From: Asterella californica
Lineage: Eukaryota > Streptophyta > Marchantiopsida > Marchantiales > Aytoniaceae
Reading direction: 5' to 3'
Assembly: GCA_036924285.1 (NCBI GenBank)
Contig: JAYKYS010000012.1
Span: 12,338,001-12,402,000, forward strand
DNA: 64,000 nt
Each line of letters starts with the position of its first letter. Position 1 is the stretch's first letter. The position numbers were made by a program, and so were the translations under genes. The notes under the pieces were generated by a model. It saw only the letters and a list, made by a program, of their open reading frames with translations. It had not been told where the DNA came from and ran no database searches. Below, piece by piece: positions 1 through 11,006 of the stretch.

Positions 1-819
1 CAGCCAAGAGGAAAGTCAAGGAAACGTTCACAGTCGAAGAAAGTAGAAGGTCAAGGTAGTGAGTATGTCGACTCCAAGTCCAAGTACAAATCCAAACGGT
101 ATCACAACTCGAGCAGCAGCGACTAATCTTCTTAAACAATGGTAGCATTTCCTCAACCGTCACTTACAGTTGCGGTGATTCCTCATCCTTTCGATACTTC
201 TGTTCCACTTGAAGCTACTACACCGGTCAAAACTTTGAATGTGACGAGTGTTTCATGTCTGTGCTTGGTTTTCTTAAAGTAACAAAACCAACTGAATGAT
301 TGACAACTGGGTCCAACAGTGATACAAAGGAAGAAGGAAGAAAGAGTCCAGTGCTCGTCGGAGGAGATAGTGGATGGAAAGAGACGACCATTGGAACTAG
401 AGGTGAAACATACATGAACAACGAGGGTGGAGAGGCTGAAGTGGATGACATAGTTGGTGCTTCTAAAGTGATGCATTCGAAGTTGAAGACCTCAAACTTA
501 TAACTTGAAGTTTAACCTCGAGTTAGTAGGTGATCTTAAGAAAGTTATGATTAAGATCCTCAGTGATGTCACAACCGATAACATAGCTAGTGCTTCTACC
601 ACACATGGTGAGACTCTTGCAAAAGAGCTAAAGACGTTGCAAGCAAAGGTTGTACGTCTAGAAGAGGAGAATCAGAAATAGCACGATGTCGTAGCGAGAA
701 CCTTTCCTTTGAGCAAGGGCGTACCTTCTGGCTGTGGCTAGCGATCAATGCACAGCAGAGCGACAAGTTTCCTGTAGATTTCTCTCTAACTTCCTCGATA
801 ACTAAGCACTTTCTTCCTC
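1..819. other. Repeat-derived DNA, no intact gene
   Basis: Short broken reading frames only. On the + strand, 300-503 encodes an acidic 67-residue peptide, and about 510-680 (another frame) reads as a charged, coiled-coil-like stretch that ends at a stop after the residues LEEENQK. These look like remains of a transposon structural protein, but I recognise no family. It lies immediately downstream, in minus-strand terms, of the paired-ORF relic at 820-1245. Confidence 0.4.
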
Positions 820-1245
820 TCAGTAAAGGGTCAAGATAACTACACGAAAACGTTGGATGATCATGGGCACGACAAACGGGATATGTGATGACATGATCTC
901 TCGGTAGTATTCCTCTCCGAAGTTTCTCACTACTAGGGCTTCGTACATGGCTTTGGGTCGACAGATGTGTCTTATCTCGCACTGGGTGTTAAAGTTTACA
1001 GGAGGGAGCTGATTTAGATCCATCCTTCGTTAGATGAGAATAAAGACGGTGAGATCCCATTCTTGGCCGTAAGTGACAACAGGTAAGATCACAGGGACAG
1101 GCGAGAGCATGACTTGCGCGGTAAAGTTATGCCCGAAGGATCCTATCAGAAACTGTTGAAAGTGAACTCGTTCCATATACATCAGTTTAATCGAGAAAGG
1201 GTTTCGAAAAGAGAATCTGGGCGGTAAGTAGAGTCCTTCGTCCAT
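820..1245 (-). pseudogene. Paired-ORF repeat family, copy 1
   Basis: Two same-frame minus-strand ORFs separated by a stop and two codons: 1245-1030 (71 aa, starts MDEGLYLPP) and 1023-820 (67 aa, starts MDLNQLPP). Both match copies at 50648-51076 and 54570-54990. The halves resemble each other: each carries FG(E/H)xF or FGEEY followed by a P-[V/F]-[I/V]-[L/V]-P motif and a hydrophobic end (DLTVFIL, VVILTLY). This suggests an ancient internal duplication of a domain of about 70 aa. I do not recognise the domain. The stop between the halves is a TAA here but falls at slightly different places in the other copies. It therefore looks like independent decay of one longer protein rather than two real genes. 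Confidence 0.55.
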
Positions 1246-1257
1246 CTCTCACAACAT

Positions 1258-2640
1258 GTGCACTCCAACTACAAAGGTATATCGATCCATAAAACTCTGA
1301 TTCAATCTCATAGGATCACCACGATCTCTCCACGAACAATCTCTTGGATTTTTCCCCAGGTCGAATGCCCCCACACAGGTCACTCCCCTTTGCTTAAAAG
1401 TTTTGAACCCAAAACAAGGATAGGTGCAAGCTCCTTAACCAAGCAACCCAAGCCTCACGGACCGATGAGGTGGCACACATGCACATCGTATGTTTGGTGC
1501 CGTCATACTCATCCACGTGTGGGTCTTCTGGGTGAAAGGTTCTAATGCATGCACCGTAACGTGTCCCAAAAACCGGAGACTAGGCTAGACAGGTAGTCGA
1601 CTCTACAGGTCAAGGATCGCACTTTGCCACGTTGAGTGCGAACCTAACAACCACATGACGTGGATACAACGTAGGTCGCTAAAGTCATATCTACGCCTAG
1701 AATACTCCCCAAAGCAATACAAATGTCGCACTGGATACTTTTCAGCCAGCTGTCGCTAACAACTCGAGACCTAGAGTAGATATCGTTGCCGATACAACTC
1801 GGCAGAAAAACCAGCGAACTTTCACACATGATAGGTACAGATCTACAGCGCAGTCTCCTCTCAAACTTGCCACGTAGGTAGGATATTAAAATGTCTACTT
1901 GCAGGTCAAATTTCAGGAAGATCTGACGGCTAGATCTCCTCCCACAATTAACACAAATCCACAGAAACTAACACGCACTTTCAATCTCAGATTCAGGACA
2001 GAAGCTTCTTCGACTAAATGAACCGTCCACTTCCACTCCAACTTCCTGAGCTATCAATTCAGAAGGTAAACTCACTACACAGGAAATTTGAGCCGATTTG
2101 ACCGTTCTGATCGTTCTCCATAAATCTGCAAACTCGCTGCTTCAGATTGACAGCTTTCTGCACCCCGTCGCCTTCAAATCGCCATTGCGCTCAATCCGCA
2201 GAACATCCGGTGGTGAAATTTGTGGTCAGAGCTTCAGCAGCTGACAGACTACAAGCTCATGAAATCTGGTCTCAATCTGACGGTTCAATCACTCAAACCC
2301 CTTAATCTTACAATCGGAAGAGAAACTCTTGTACTCTCATCAGTCTATGAACTTCAAATCGTCATAACGTATGCCCTGGACCTCCAAATCGAGTGAAATT
2401 TGTGGTCAGATTGCTCCTCCCGTCGAGAGCTCTCCGCCCATGCCCTCTGATCTCCAAAATCCCTCGTCAAAGTGCCCCGAACCTCCCAGAGCGCACACTT
2501 AGGTAGATGACAAGTTATCTTCACTTTTGGGTGGACCAATGGGAAGTTAAAGGACTCAACCTTGTCCTTTTCTGCCCCATGGAGACCCTCATCAGATAAT
2601 AGAGCATTCTAAGCTCATAAGAGCAATGTTTTAGATCTCA
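1258..2640. mobile_element. Non-coding repeat flank of the paired-ORF family
   Basis: No credible gene. The block at about 2400-2560 (around GTCGAGAGCTCTCC and the later GGACCAATGGGAAG) resembles the region 50380-50520 that lies just past the ORFs in copy 2, in the same orientation. A second, partial copy of the same element therefore seems to abut copy 1. The remainder (1258-2300) is rich in ACC/CAA words and has no recognised content. Confidence 0.4.
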
Positions 2641-2664
2641 TTACACCACAACTTCTACAACTGT

Positions 2665-4430
2665 GTGCAAAACGTACTTATACGGGTAATTTACATATTA
2701 ACTGGTCCCACAACAGGACAACGAAAGGTCACCAGTGTTCATCCTAGTGGAGCTGATCATTACAAAGTTGCACTTCAACATCTGGAGAATGAGAAGAGAC
2801 AGTTGGAGTTGAAAGTTGTTGTTATGGCTGCAAACGAAGAATCTTTGGGATCTATGTTCAATGTTTAGTTCTCAACAAGGAGTATTCAACTTGATGGTCA
2901 TTCTCATCTCCTTGCGAAGTTCAACTATATGAACGTGATTGTCACATACCATCATATGGATTCGTACCTTTTGGAGATAGACGAGTTTGAGAAAAATCCA
3001 AGCAAATTTGAAGAATATCAGAGAGCAGTAGATGACAACAAGATTGGAAGAGATGTTGTCCAATATGTCAAACTCATATTGGCTTCCTCTAGAGTGTGAC
3101 ACTTGGAACATACAACTAAGCGTATCACTACATTTTTTTCTGGACACATGCATCTAGAAAGAAGAGATGTGCATGTTGCAAAATACATTTTTACTTACGT
3201 TATGTACAAATTCTTTTGTACCAAGATTCAACCGGAGGAGGAAGTCGTGATCAATCTAACATTGGATAGCGGATCCAAGATGTTCAACCCATGATGACAG
3301 AAGATGACTCCGAAGACGATGATAGATGTCAAAACAAGATGGAGGTAATGTACAAATCTCGCTTTAATAAGAATTTGAGACAAGAAGTGCACTCTCTAAA
3401 TTCTTATATGGTCATTGCAATAATGTTATGATGGTATGATATAGGTTGGGTTGCAGAACAACTCTATCGATTGCGGAGTTCATGCCATGCTCATGATGAA
3501 ACTATTCATTGAAAGATGGACTAGATGTCGTTCTTGACGAAGACTCCTTAGTGAAATGGAAGAAGTATGTGATCTTAACAAAGAATTGTGTGACAATATT
3601 CCTCGCCGTTGTTTTGATAAATCAGTTTTTCTGTGACTCTATCTTCACTGTCGCAAGTTTCTTCTCGTCCATTGATGATTATTTATTAACGTTCTTCTTT
3701 TGCTCTTTGCTTATGATCTAGGTGCGCAAATCAGTGGATAAACTAGCAAGAGGAATAATCGTGGATCCATGTCCAACAAAAATGAAGATCTAACCTCTCA
3801 TTAATCAACCAAAAGTAGAGATCCATCTCGCAAGCTTGACCAAAGAGTCTCGAGATCCGTCCTGCAAGCCTGACCAAAGAGCATTTGTGTCAAAGAAATC
3901 AGTAAAAGTTTTTATCCCTCATCGGAGGTACTAGCAAACTCAAGTCCAAATATAGCAAAGAGTAAGACCAAATGCAAAGCTACCAAGCCTTCTACACCGT
4001 CAACAAATGAATGTCAAACTACCAAGCCACCTACACCGCCAGCGACAAGATGTGAAGCTACCAAGCCTCCTAAACCACCAGCGATTAAGTCAAAAAACCA
4101 AAAGCAGCGAAGCAGCAAGATGTTCAAACACATGAATGCCCACCAAATGGAGATGAATGAAGTTATGAACCTTGGGAGATTAAACTTCATGGTCTTTCCA
4201 GAGAGGATGAAGATGTCACTGCTATGTAGAAATATCGTGAGGAGGTTAAGCGTTATCAAGAAACTCATCGAGGAACCGAGCATGGATTAAAGAGTAACGT
4301 CGTTTATATCAGTGGAGAGGCAGAAAAAACAAAGGAATAGGCAGAACTCAAGGGACAGCAAGAAGAAGTACGAGAGAGAGCTCCGCGATATACTCTAGAC
4401 GAAGGTCCGAGGCTGTCATATAAATGAGAG
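2665..4430 (+). pseudogene. Degenerate transposon-like coding region
   Basis: Several + strand fragments in changing frames: 2665-2868 (ends with SLGSMFNV), about 2880-3098 (charged, helix-like, ending LILASSRV), 3103-3294, then a Pro/Lys-rich stretch (3950-4100) and a Lys/Glu coiled-coil-like stretch (about 4215-4430). Stops and frameshifts separate them. The order (helical region, then basic Pro-rich region, then coiled coil) would fit a structural protein of a mobile element, but no catalytic motif is visible. I cannot name the family. Confidence 0.3.
3979..4095 (+). repeat. Three tandem 39-bp repeats, Thr/Lys/Pro-rich
   Basis: Units at 3979-4017, 4018-4056 and 4057-4095 each begin (G/A)CTACCAAGCC and encode 13 residues of the pattern (A/T)TKPxxP. 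The period is an exact multiple of three, so the array could once have been translated as a flexible linker within the surrounding coding relic. Confidence 0.75.
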
Positions 4431-6090
4431 ACAAAATCCAAAACAACCATAGTACAAAGAGGATAGATATTGGGATTCTGGAGATTAATATTATGTCAGA
4501 CTGGGCCAGAATACAAATAGTGTACATATATATAAAGAATAGATTGTTAAGTAACAGAAAAATCTCATTTTGAGGAAAACAAATGGTGCATTTGAAGCAT
4601 TTGAATGTTTAAGCTCCAATGCACGTTTGAGAGAGCAACGGTGACATTTTGAGCTAAAACTTTCTGGGCAGGTTGCACTCTTTGTAAGTGTGTATGCAAT
4701 TTGAGAACTGGACAACACTTCATCGTAGCAATATATGTTATGATGAAAGAAAGTCTGTTTGTCAGCGTGCGCTTCCCAAAGCTTCTATACTTCTAAACTT
4801 GACAAACACCAGTCACATGCTATATAGTAATTATGTATTTCAAGAAATCAAATTCAAAGCTCATATTCTATTATTCAGCTATTGTTTCATTTACATATGT
4901 AATATTCAATTTGTAATTCCATAACTAAATATCTGTGGTGGTTCTCTAAAGATTTCATATCTCCTTGGCGTGTGGAAACCTTGAGGATCATACATGATAA
5001 GTTTTGGAACAGTTTGAAGGTCAGAAGAAATAAAAAGCCTTACATTAGTTTAAATAAGCCTTAAAAACCAAACGGGTGAGAGAACAGAAAAATCTTCAGT
5101 TGAAACTTTTTTTGTGTCGCCTGTCTTCCCTCCTACTGATTGTGCCATGATCTCAAATTGCAATATGTCATAGATCTTCTCCTTGTAGTCTTGGGTTGTA
5201 GGCGTTCTTGGTCTTGTTTTCTCCAAAAGATGAGTTTGACGATCAAAACATTTCCAAGAATGTTCTCCACTTGTCATTTGCTACTTAATAATTTTACAAC
5301 TTGCCTTAATGATTTTTAGATGCTATTAGTCACCACCATTATATTAAGTGTTTTTTCCTTACCAGAACAAATTAAATTCAGTACTAAAATATGAACATAA
5401 GATTCTCTCAGTCTAACCGTCCACACCATACATCATATTGTAGATGACATACATATAAAATTTCATCAAGATCTTACAGTCGGAACTTCTTCAAACAATT
5501 ATAACTTATATATTCGAAAGGGTTCTATCTTTTCACAACACTCTCTAGACTAATCACAAACTCAAACTTGGAATATTCTTTGTAAAATATACCACTAAAA
5601 TCCCAAACTTGCTTCAAATCTCATTATGGTGATGGTTGATGTATAGTTATTAATGACACTTATAAAAATCATAAAATATTCATGGAGATAAATAATTGAC
5701 TTGGACGATGTGAGAAAAGCACAAATTTGTAAGAGATAAAACGTCAAAATATATTATTCCTAATATACAAACATATGAATATTCACAAGAAGCATTATAT
5801 AAGTTCATAAGGTTCGAACAACAAATGTTCAAATGTAATATCATACTTATATGTCATGGAACATTGTGAGGTAAAGGAAATACCTATCCATCCAAGTTGA
5901 TAAACATAAGCTCGACGAGAAACATCCATTGGATTCCACATATTAAAAAGTAATAACAATTTGCAATATTGTTATATACAATGTTTTTCAGCTATCATAT
6001 TAGTACATTACTGAAGTAACTAAACCAAACATTGATCTTTGACATCAAATATTCTCATCATTTACATACTTGCCAACTCCTAATTGAAAT
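4431..6090. other. AT-rich stretch without recognisable gene
   Basis: Only short ORFs. The longest minus-strand one, 5277-5050 (75 codons), has no recognisable motif. Base composition is strongly AT-rich from about 5300 to 6060. No repeat structure stands out. Confidence 0.5.
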
Positions 6091-6092
6091 TT

Positions 6093-6350
6093 TTAGTCTA
6101 CAACTTGTTTTACTCTAGGCGATTGGCGAATTGGTGATGTATGTTCCTCATCCTTTCTTTCACTTGTCTTCTTGGGACTTGTCTTTTTCTCCCTTCTGCT
6201 TAATCTTTCAGTATTCTCTTCTTGGATAAGTTCAACCTCTTCATCTTCAGTGGGTGCGAACGAGGTCGACGATTTCAACAACGACAACTTCCGTTTATAC
6301 CACAACACGAAATCTTTCGTGCTAGGATGTGAAGTTTGTGAAGGAGTCAT
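6093..6350 (-). pseudogene. Short highly charged ORF, probable transposon fragment
   Basis: An 85-codon minus-strand ORF rich in Glu, Lys, Ser and Arg (SRREKKTSPKKTSERKDEE), ending shortly after SPRVKQ. The composition resembles a basic linker of a retroelement or chromatin protein. No domain is visible, the protein is very short for a gene, and no splice-linked partner was found. Confidence 0.25.
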
Positions 6351-6360
6351 AGAAGGATGA

Positions 6361-6770
6361 CTATATATAACTTACAATGGTCTAAAGCGCTTATTTGTAG
6401 GAACAAAGTTTAGATTATTCAAAGTCACCCTAGGATACTTAATGTTCAAACTCTCAACCTTCATCCTATTCACTCCCAATATACTACTCTGGTTTCTCGA
6501 GATAACCATCTTCCTCCTGATAAAATCCAGTCTCTTTCTCGACGTCAATCTTCAACATCATCTTCATACTTTCGACTTTCTCTTCGGTTCGACGTATCGG
6601 CTTCGTTTTCTTTCACCTCTACTCGATCCTTTGCTAAGTCTAGATCTGGGAGTCAAGCATCTCTCACATCCGTTGAGATGCCATAGTTACTCCCATGCCT
6701 TGCTTTCAAAAAGTCTTGTTGTCTAGACGACTTGAAAAATACAAGAAAATATTCTGATAAGTAGAGCAAA
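6361..6770. other. Unassigned stretch
   Basis: A + strand ORF (6442-6726) is hydrophobic and shows no motif; the pyrimidine-rich base composition explains it. Nothing else is supportable. Confidence 0.4.
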
Positions 6771-6892
6771 CCAGAAGAGAAAAGGAGAAAAGAGAAGAGA
6801 AGAGAAGAGGGAAGAAAAGATAGAAGAATAAGAGAGAAGGGAGTAGGGGAGATAAAAGGGAGGAGGAGGAGAGAGGAGGAGAAGCCTTTAAG
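6771..6892 (+). repeat. Purine-only tract (A/G)
   Basis: About 120 nt made almost entirely of A and G on the + strand, with irregular GAGAA/GGAGGA words. Such tracts can arise from slippage, can act as polypurine-type sequences, or can form triplex DNA. No gene start lies close by on either side. Confidence 0.8.
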
Positions 6893-7220
6893 GTTACTCC
6901 TCCTCCACCGACAAAAAGTGATCGGTGAGTTGCCGCCGGATCTCTCATCCGCCGAAGGTTAAACTATGTTAATCTTTTGCCAGCGGACGGTCCTTCATCG
7001 ATGAAAGGAGGCTGGAGGATCACCGGAGGATCCTGCGGACAGCGGCCGGCGGAAGAGGCGATCCTTTTGCCGACAAAAACGGTCTAGATGATTACATCTA
7101 GACCGCCGATCATTCATCAAAGATGGACGGGTGGATCATCGGCGGACAATAGAAGATTCGCCAGCAGTTCCTTCTTGAATCATCTTTCGCTAGTGAAAGC
7201 CGTCTAAATTTCGACGGTCA
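6893..7220. repeat. Hairpin-rich GC block
   Basis: More GC-rich than its neighbours and full of short inverted repeats. The clearest is 7080-7105: CGGTCTAGATG, 4-nt loop, CATCTAGACCG (11-bp perfect stem). A near-palindrome surrounds CATCGATG near 7000, and CCGCCGAT (about 7104) pairs with ATCGGCGG (about 7137). It may be the core of a foldback-type element. No coding capacity. Confidence 0.55.
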
Positions 7221-8739
7221 AACCTCCGTACGTCCAAGTCCTTCTATTTTATAAATAATGAAAATTAATGAAAATGGAAAAATAAATTTAAATTGGGAAA
7301 AAATAAAATCTTCGAAATTACAGGTATAGTCATCAAAATTTCACCATAGAATTTCGTCAAAACATGGATTCGGTGACATCCTTCAGTAAGTGTGGTCGTT
7401 TGATGTTTACATCGTTGCACTAGGTAAGAGCTTATGGGCGAGAGCTCTCATCTAATTGAAAGAATGCTACTGTTTCTGATGTTCGATAATATCATGGTTG
7501 GAGTGCCATTTCGAGGACTTCTTCGCGACACTAATGCTCTATACATTCGTGGAGCTCTACTTTTTGAACCGGAAGGTCAAATTCATTTCCGTTGGATCGA
7601 TGAAAATGCACACGGGAGGTCCTGGATGTTCCTTAGACGCAGTTTACGTCGACTATTCTTCACGGATCGAAGTCGAAATAGAAGTCGAAATACATCTTTG
7701 TACACAATGAGTGTCCAACATATGCCGATCGAGATGACATCGACAACTTAGTACTTCTGGATATCCAAAGGCATGCCAGCAGGCAGTTTTCATCTTTAGA
7801 GAAACCCAAGCTTTGATAACCGGATGGTGCATCCGGAACCAAGCACCAATGGATGCAAGGTCTCAAAAAACGCAAGACTTGACCTGGAAGATCCATACAT
7901 ATCTACATATCTATTTGAAGGCGATGAAAACACACACACACAAACTCTCAGCGAAGAGGTCCTTGTCAAGTGACCGAGGAAGTCCCCGGATTGATCCCCA
8001 CTCTACGGAATCCTCAAAACCAGGAGTGCTGCGAATTGATTGACTGAATGGCAGTATATACATATACATATTCTTGAAATATCTTATTTAGGATGTCAAG
8101 ATGCAGAGTTCATGGACAGAGCAGAACTTGGACTGCATACCTCAGCTCTGTAAATTAGAGCTAGTGAATCCTTTTTGCAATCTCTTTGAAAGAGAGTTCA
8201 TACTTTTCGGTCAAGATTTACTTAGCAATGGATGAATTTAGGTGCAAGTACCATCACTTGTGCAGCCTAGTAAAGTAAACAATGGAGAAAGGTAAATTGT
8301 GAAATATTATTCATCAAGTGAGCACTTGCGGCATTTGATCACTTCGTTCAACAAAATCTGTACTACTGTATTGCCCTCGATTAATAAAAAGTTCTCCGAT
8401 ATTTTTCTAGCAATATTATTTCTTCTCTCGCACAACCTGGTGAACAAAACAAACGTCTCTCTCAATCTCACTTCGGTCAACGAGAGACCGGAGTGAGAGA
8501 TATGGTATGCATCCAAAGTGAAGTTATTCTAGAAACAAGGAAAAAGACAAGCAATTTTGGAGGGTCTGAAAATCTCGTGATGTCATTGGGAGATATGGTA
8601 GTTTGTGTGAGGAACGCTGGGGACAAATATCACAAATAGTCTTGAAATTGTCATTATGTGATAATATTAACTTGACCATGTAATGACAATATGAACTGTC
8701 ATTAGCTATAAGAAGTTAACATCATCACGTATTAACCAG
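7221..8739. other. Unassigned, with overlapping short ORFs
   Basis: Two overlapping + strand frames (7434-7751 and 7498-7710) and a third (7813-8043) have no recognisable domain and do not join by obvious splice sites. At about 8650-8690 TTGTCATTA pairs with TAATGACAA around a loop of about 23 nt. Nothing else is supportable. Confidence 0.35.
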
Positions 8740-8910
8740 TACAGCAGATAGCTATCTTGGTTAGAGACAGTGCCTGGAATCTCTCCCACGTGAGATCGAA
8801 TCCTGCTTCCAGGAAAGGAGTGGCCTGCAGAGAGCTTCCGGACCAAAAAACTTTACTGAAAGTTGCAAAGCGCTAACAATGAAAAAACACAAAGCAAAAA
8901 AGAAAAGAAA
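8740..8910 (+). repeat. tRNA-like sequence, candidate SINE head
   Basis: TAGCTATCTTGG at 8749-8760 fits the RNA polymerase III A box (TRGYnnAnnnGG). About 32 nt further on, AGATCGAATCC at 8793-8803 resembles the B box. AGCAGA just before and TCCTGCTT just after could form part of an acceptor-like stem, but it is imperfect. The sequence runs on into an A-rich tail (about 8878-8915). This layout fits a tRNA-derived SINE or a decayed tRNA pseudogene. It is not a functional tRNA, because the T-arm and acceptor stem are mismatched. Confidence 0.35.
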
Positions 8911-9296
8911 TACAAAATGAGAAGTTAAGGAGGTCACTTTATCATTCTAGCTTGTGCTATACCTAATGAAGAGAACATGCCATTCGTCGAAAACCAAAAC
9001 AGTTCTAATGAAAAAATGATGTGTGTTCAATATAATGAACGAACTAAGGCTTGAGTCATTATGCAGGCATTGTGAATTACACGAGAACTGATTGTGCACC
9101 TCCAGCGGACCACGCCATGTCCTTCTCCACAAGTGGACTTTGCGCGAAAATGTGATTGAGTCATATGTGCGAGACGCTTTTCACACTATTTCCAATGTAT
9201 ATGTATATTCAGAATGTACAATGTACATGTATATTTGTGTGAAACAACTCATCATCACATTAGTGAATCGAACCGAACTTGATCTTTTGTGAGGCG
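8911..9296. other. Unassigned spacer
   Basis: No gene visible. It separates the tRNA-like sequence from the first hairpin element. Confidence 0.4.
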
Positions 9297-9368
9297 TGCA
9301 TATTCACCTCCTCCATCTTCCGATGGAGGAGGTGAAACAGTGTTAAACAGTGTGCATTTTAACACTGT
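9297..9368 (+). repeat. Double-hairpin element A
   Basis: Leader TGCATATTCA (9297-9306) runs into a perfect 15-bp stem with a 4-nt loop: TTCACCTCCTCCATC (9303-9317) with GATGGAGGAGGTGAA (9322-9336). A second perfect 11-bp stem follows directly: ACAGTGTTAAA (9337-9347) with TTTAACACTGT (9358-9368). The layout matches elements B, C and D. Confidence 0.75.
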
Positions 9369-9775
9369 GTACTTGAATGTATTTGAATGTATTAATGAGT
9401 ATCACTTCCCGATTTTGTATCTTCTGAAGCGCGGCACTCCAGCCAAGACTTATGGTTTATCTCTTGTTCTCCCCGTATTTCCAGGCATGGTCCAACAAAT
9501 AACTTCTATAAAATATTTTAATTTTTTATATCTACTTAGTATGTACATTTTATTTAACATATATTATTTTCCCAATAGCAATAAGAAAACAGGAGATAAA
9601 TTTTTGTGGTGGTTGAGGAATTTAGAAACCAACCCCCAACGTCTCGTCTCGTCCCGCCCGCCCACAATTGCTGCACTATCCACCACTTGTATTTTTTGTT
9701 GGCGCAAGATCTGCTTGTCCGCTTCCGCTTTTTCCTCAAACGTCCGCTTTGGATGTATATTCACATGATCTTGCC

Positions 9776-9878
9776 TGCATATTCAACTCTTCCAAGTTCG
9801 GAAGAGAGAGAATATACATGGCTTTTAATTTATCTCTTACTCTTTCCTCTTGGAAGAGTTAGGCTATAAATTAAAAGC
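9776..9878 (+). repeat. Double-hairpin element B
   Basis: Leader TGCATATTCA (9776-9785) is followed by a short stem CTCTTCC/GGAAGAG (9787-9806) and a long stem whose outer arms GCTTTTAATTTAT (9821-9833) and ATAAATTAAAAGC (9866-9878) pair perfectly. The inner part (TTACTCTTTCC with GGAAGAGTTAGG) also pairs, with a few mismatches. Another copy of the leader motif (TGTATATTCA) lies just upstream at about 9754. Confidence 0.75.
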
Positions 9879-10220
9879 TGAGAAATTGAAAGTATTAGTA
9901 CTCGTGGAAAGCACAAGCATTAATATCAAAAAGAGGTTCAGTCCCGAGGTGTTGCTTATGGATTTTCAGTGACTGCAATGATAATATGTAATCAAATGAA
10001 GCATTGTAGAATTTAAATTTAGTCATTTAAATTTAGTTGAGTAAATTTATGTCTTGAGTCCACCCATGTGTTCTCAGAATCGAAACAAGCACCAGTAACT
10101 ACTGCAGATGTATTTTTCACTATCCATTAAAACCAGTTTTCAACCAATCTATTATGAAGATTTTGTAGTTTGTTTAGATGTTTGTCATTTTCCTTCCCTG
10201 AGCCAAAAAGACACTTTGGA

Positions 10221-10230
10221 TGCATATTCA
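10221..10230 (+). repeat. Solo TGCATATTCA leader
   Basis: The exact decamer preceded by CTTTGGA, as at 9747 and 10885, but without an obvious following hairpin. It may be a truncated or diverged family member. Confidence 0.5.
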
Positions 10231-10912
10231 TATTATGTACAGTATCCGTGCATTATCCTCTGAGCTCGGTTCGTTCTATGTACTAGAATGTTCTGACTTT
10301 ACCAGATGAAATATTTTGACTTGAGAACCAATCTGATCTCTTCGTGGACTGATCTAGTGATCATTAATTTACAAAGACACTCTTTTTATTTGTCTGAGAA
10401 TCAGTAATTTTTTCTTTTATCTATAAATGACAATTTAAGGATAATTTATCTTTATTATAAAGATCTTTAATTCGTCTGAGAGTTAATGAAAGTGTCCTTC
10501 GAATCTACTCTTCTGTATGATCTTGGTTTCGAGCTAACGACGTCGAGTTTTCAAACAAGACACACAACCACGGTACTAACTTCAGTATGTTGATAAAATA
10601 AATAATTTTGTGTCTATATACTAATATTGCACCTCACCGCATGTTATCCGTTCTTGATCTGCTTGATCTTCTCTGTGTTCAGACTTAGTCCACGGATACT
10701 TCTGAATAATAAACATAAATAGAAAAGTAATCTCTGTTTATCTTAAATCAGAATTCTTTTTACACTAAATATACTCAATAGTAAACAAAATTACAATCAG
10801 ACTCCAGAATGACAAATGGAAACACATAATTATTCCTCCAGAGTTAATGCTTGTTTTCTTCCTCCTCTGGGGCGTTTATACACTTTGGATGCTTATTCTG
10901 TACATGAGCACC

Positions 10913-11006
10913 TGCATATTCACCTCCTCCATCTTTCGATGGAGGAGGCAAATATGTTAATTTATTACCTAACTTTTCAGTTGAGAAGGGTTAGGTAATA
11001 AATTAA
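10913..11006 (+). repeat. Double-hairpin element C (best preserved)
   Basis: Leader TGCATATTCA (10913-10922). First stem CCTCCTCCATC (10923-10933) with GATGGAGGAGG (10938-10948): 11 bp, 4-nt loop. Second stem TTAATTTATTACCTAAC (10957-10973) with GTTAGGTAATAAATTAA (10990-11006): 17 bp, all paired, 16-nt loop. Perfect pairing suggests a recent insertion or selection for the fold. Confidence 0.8.

Noticed and set aside
7434..8043. Overlapping + strand ORFs of 60-105 codons as a possible gene
   Set aside because: Two frames overlap with equal weight, neither has motifs, and no splice sites join them sensibly.
8749..8803. Functional tRNA gene
   Set aside because: A and B boxes are present but the acceptor and T stems have mismatches and no normal anticodon loop could be set.
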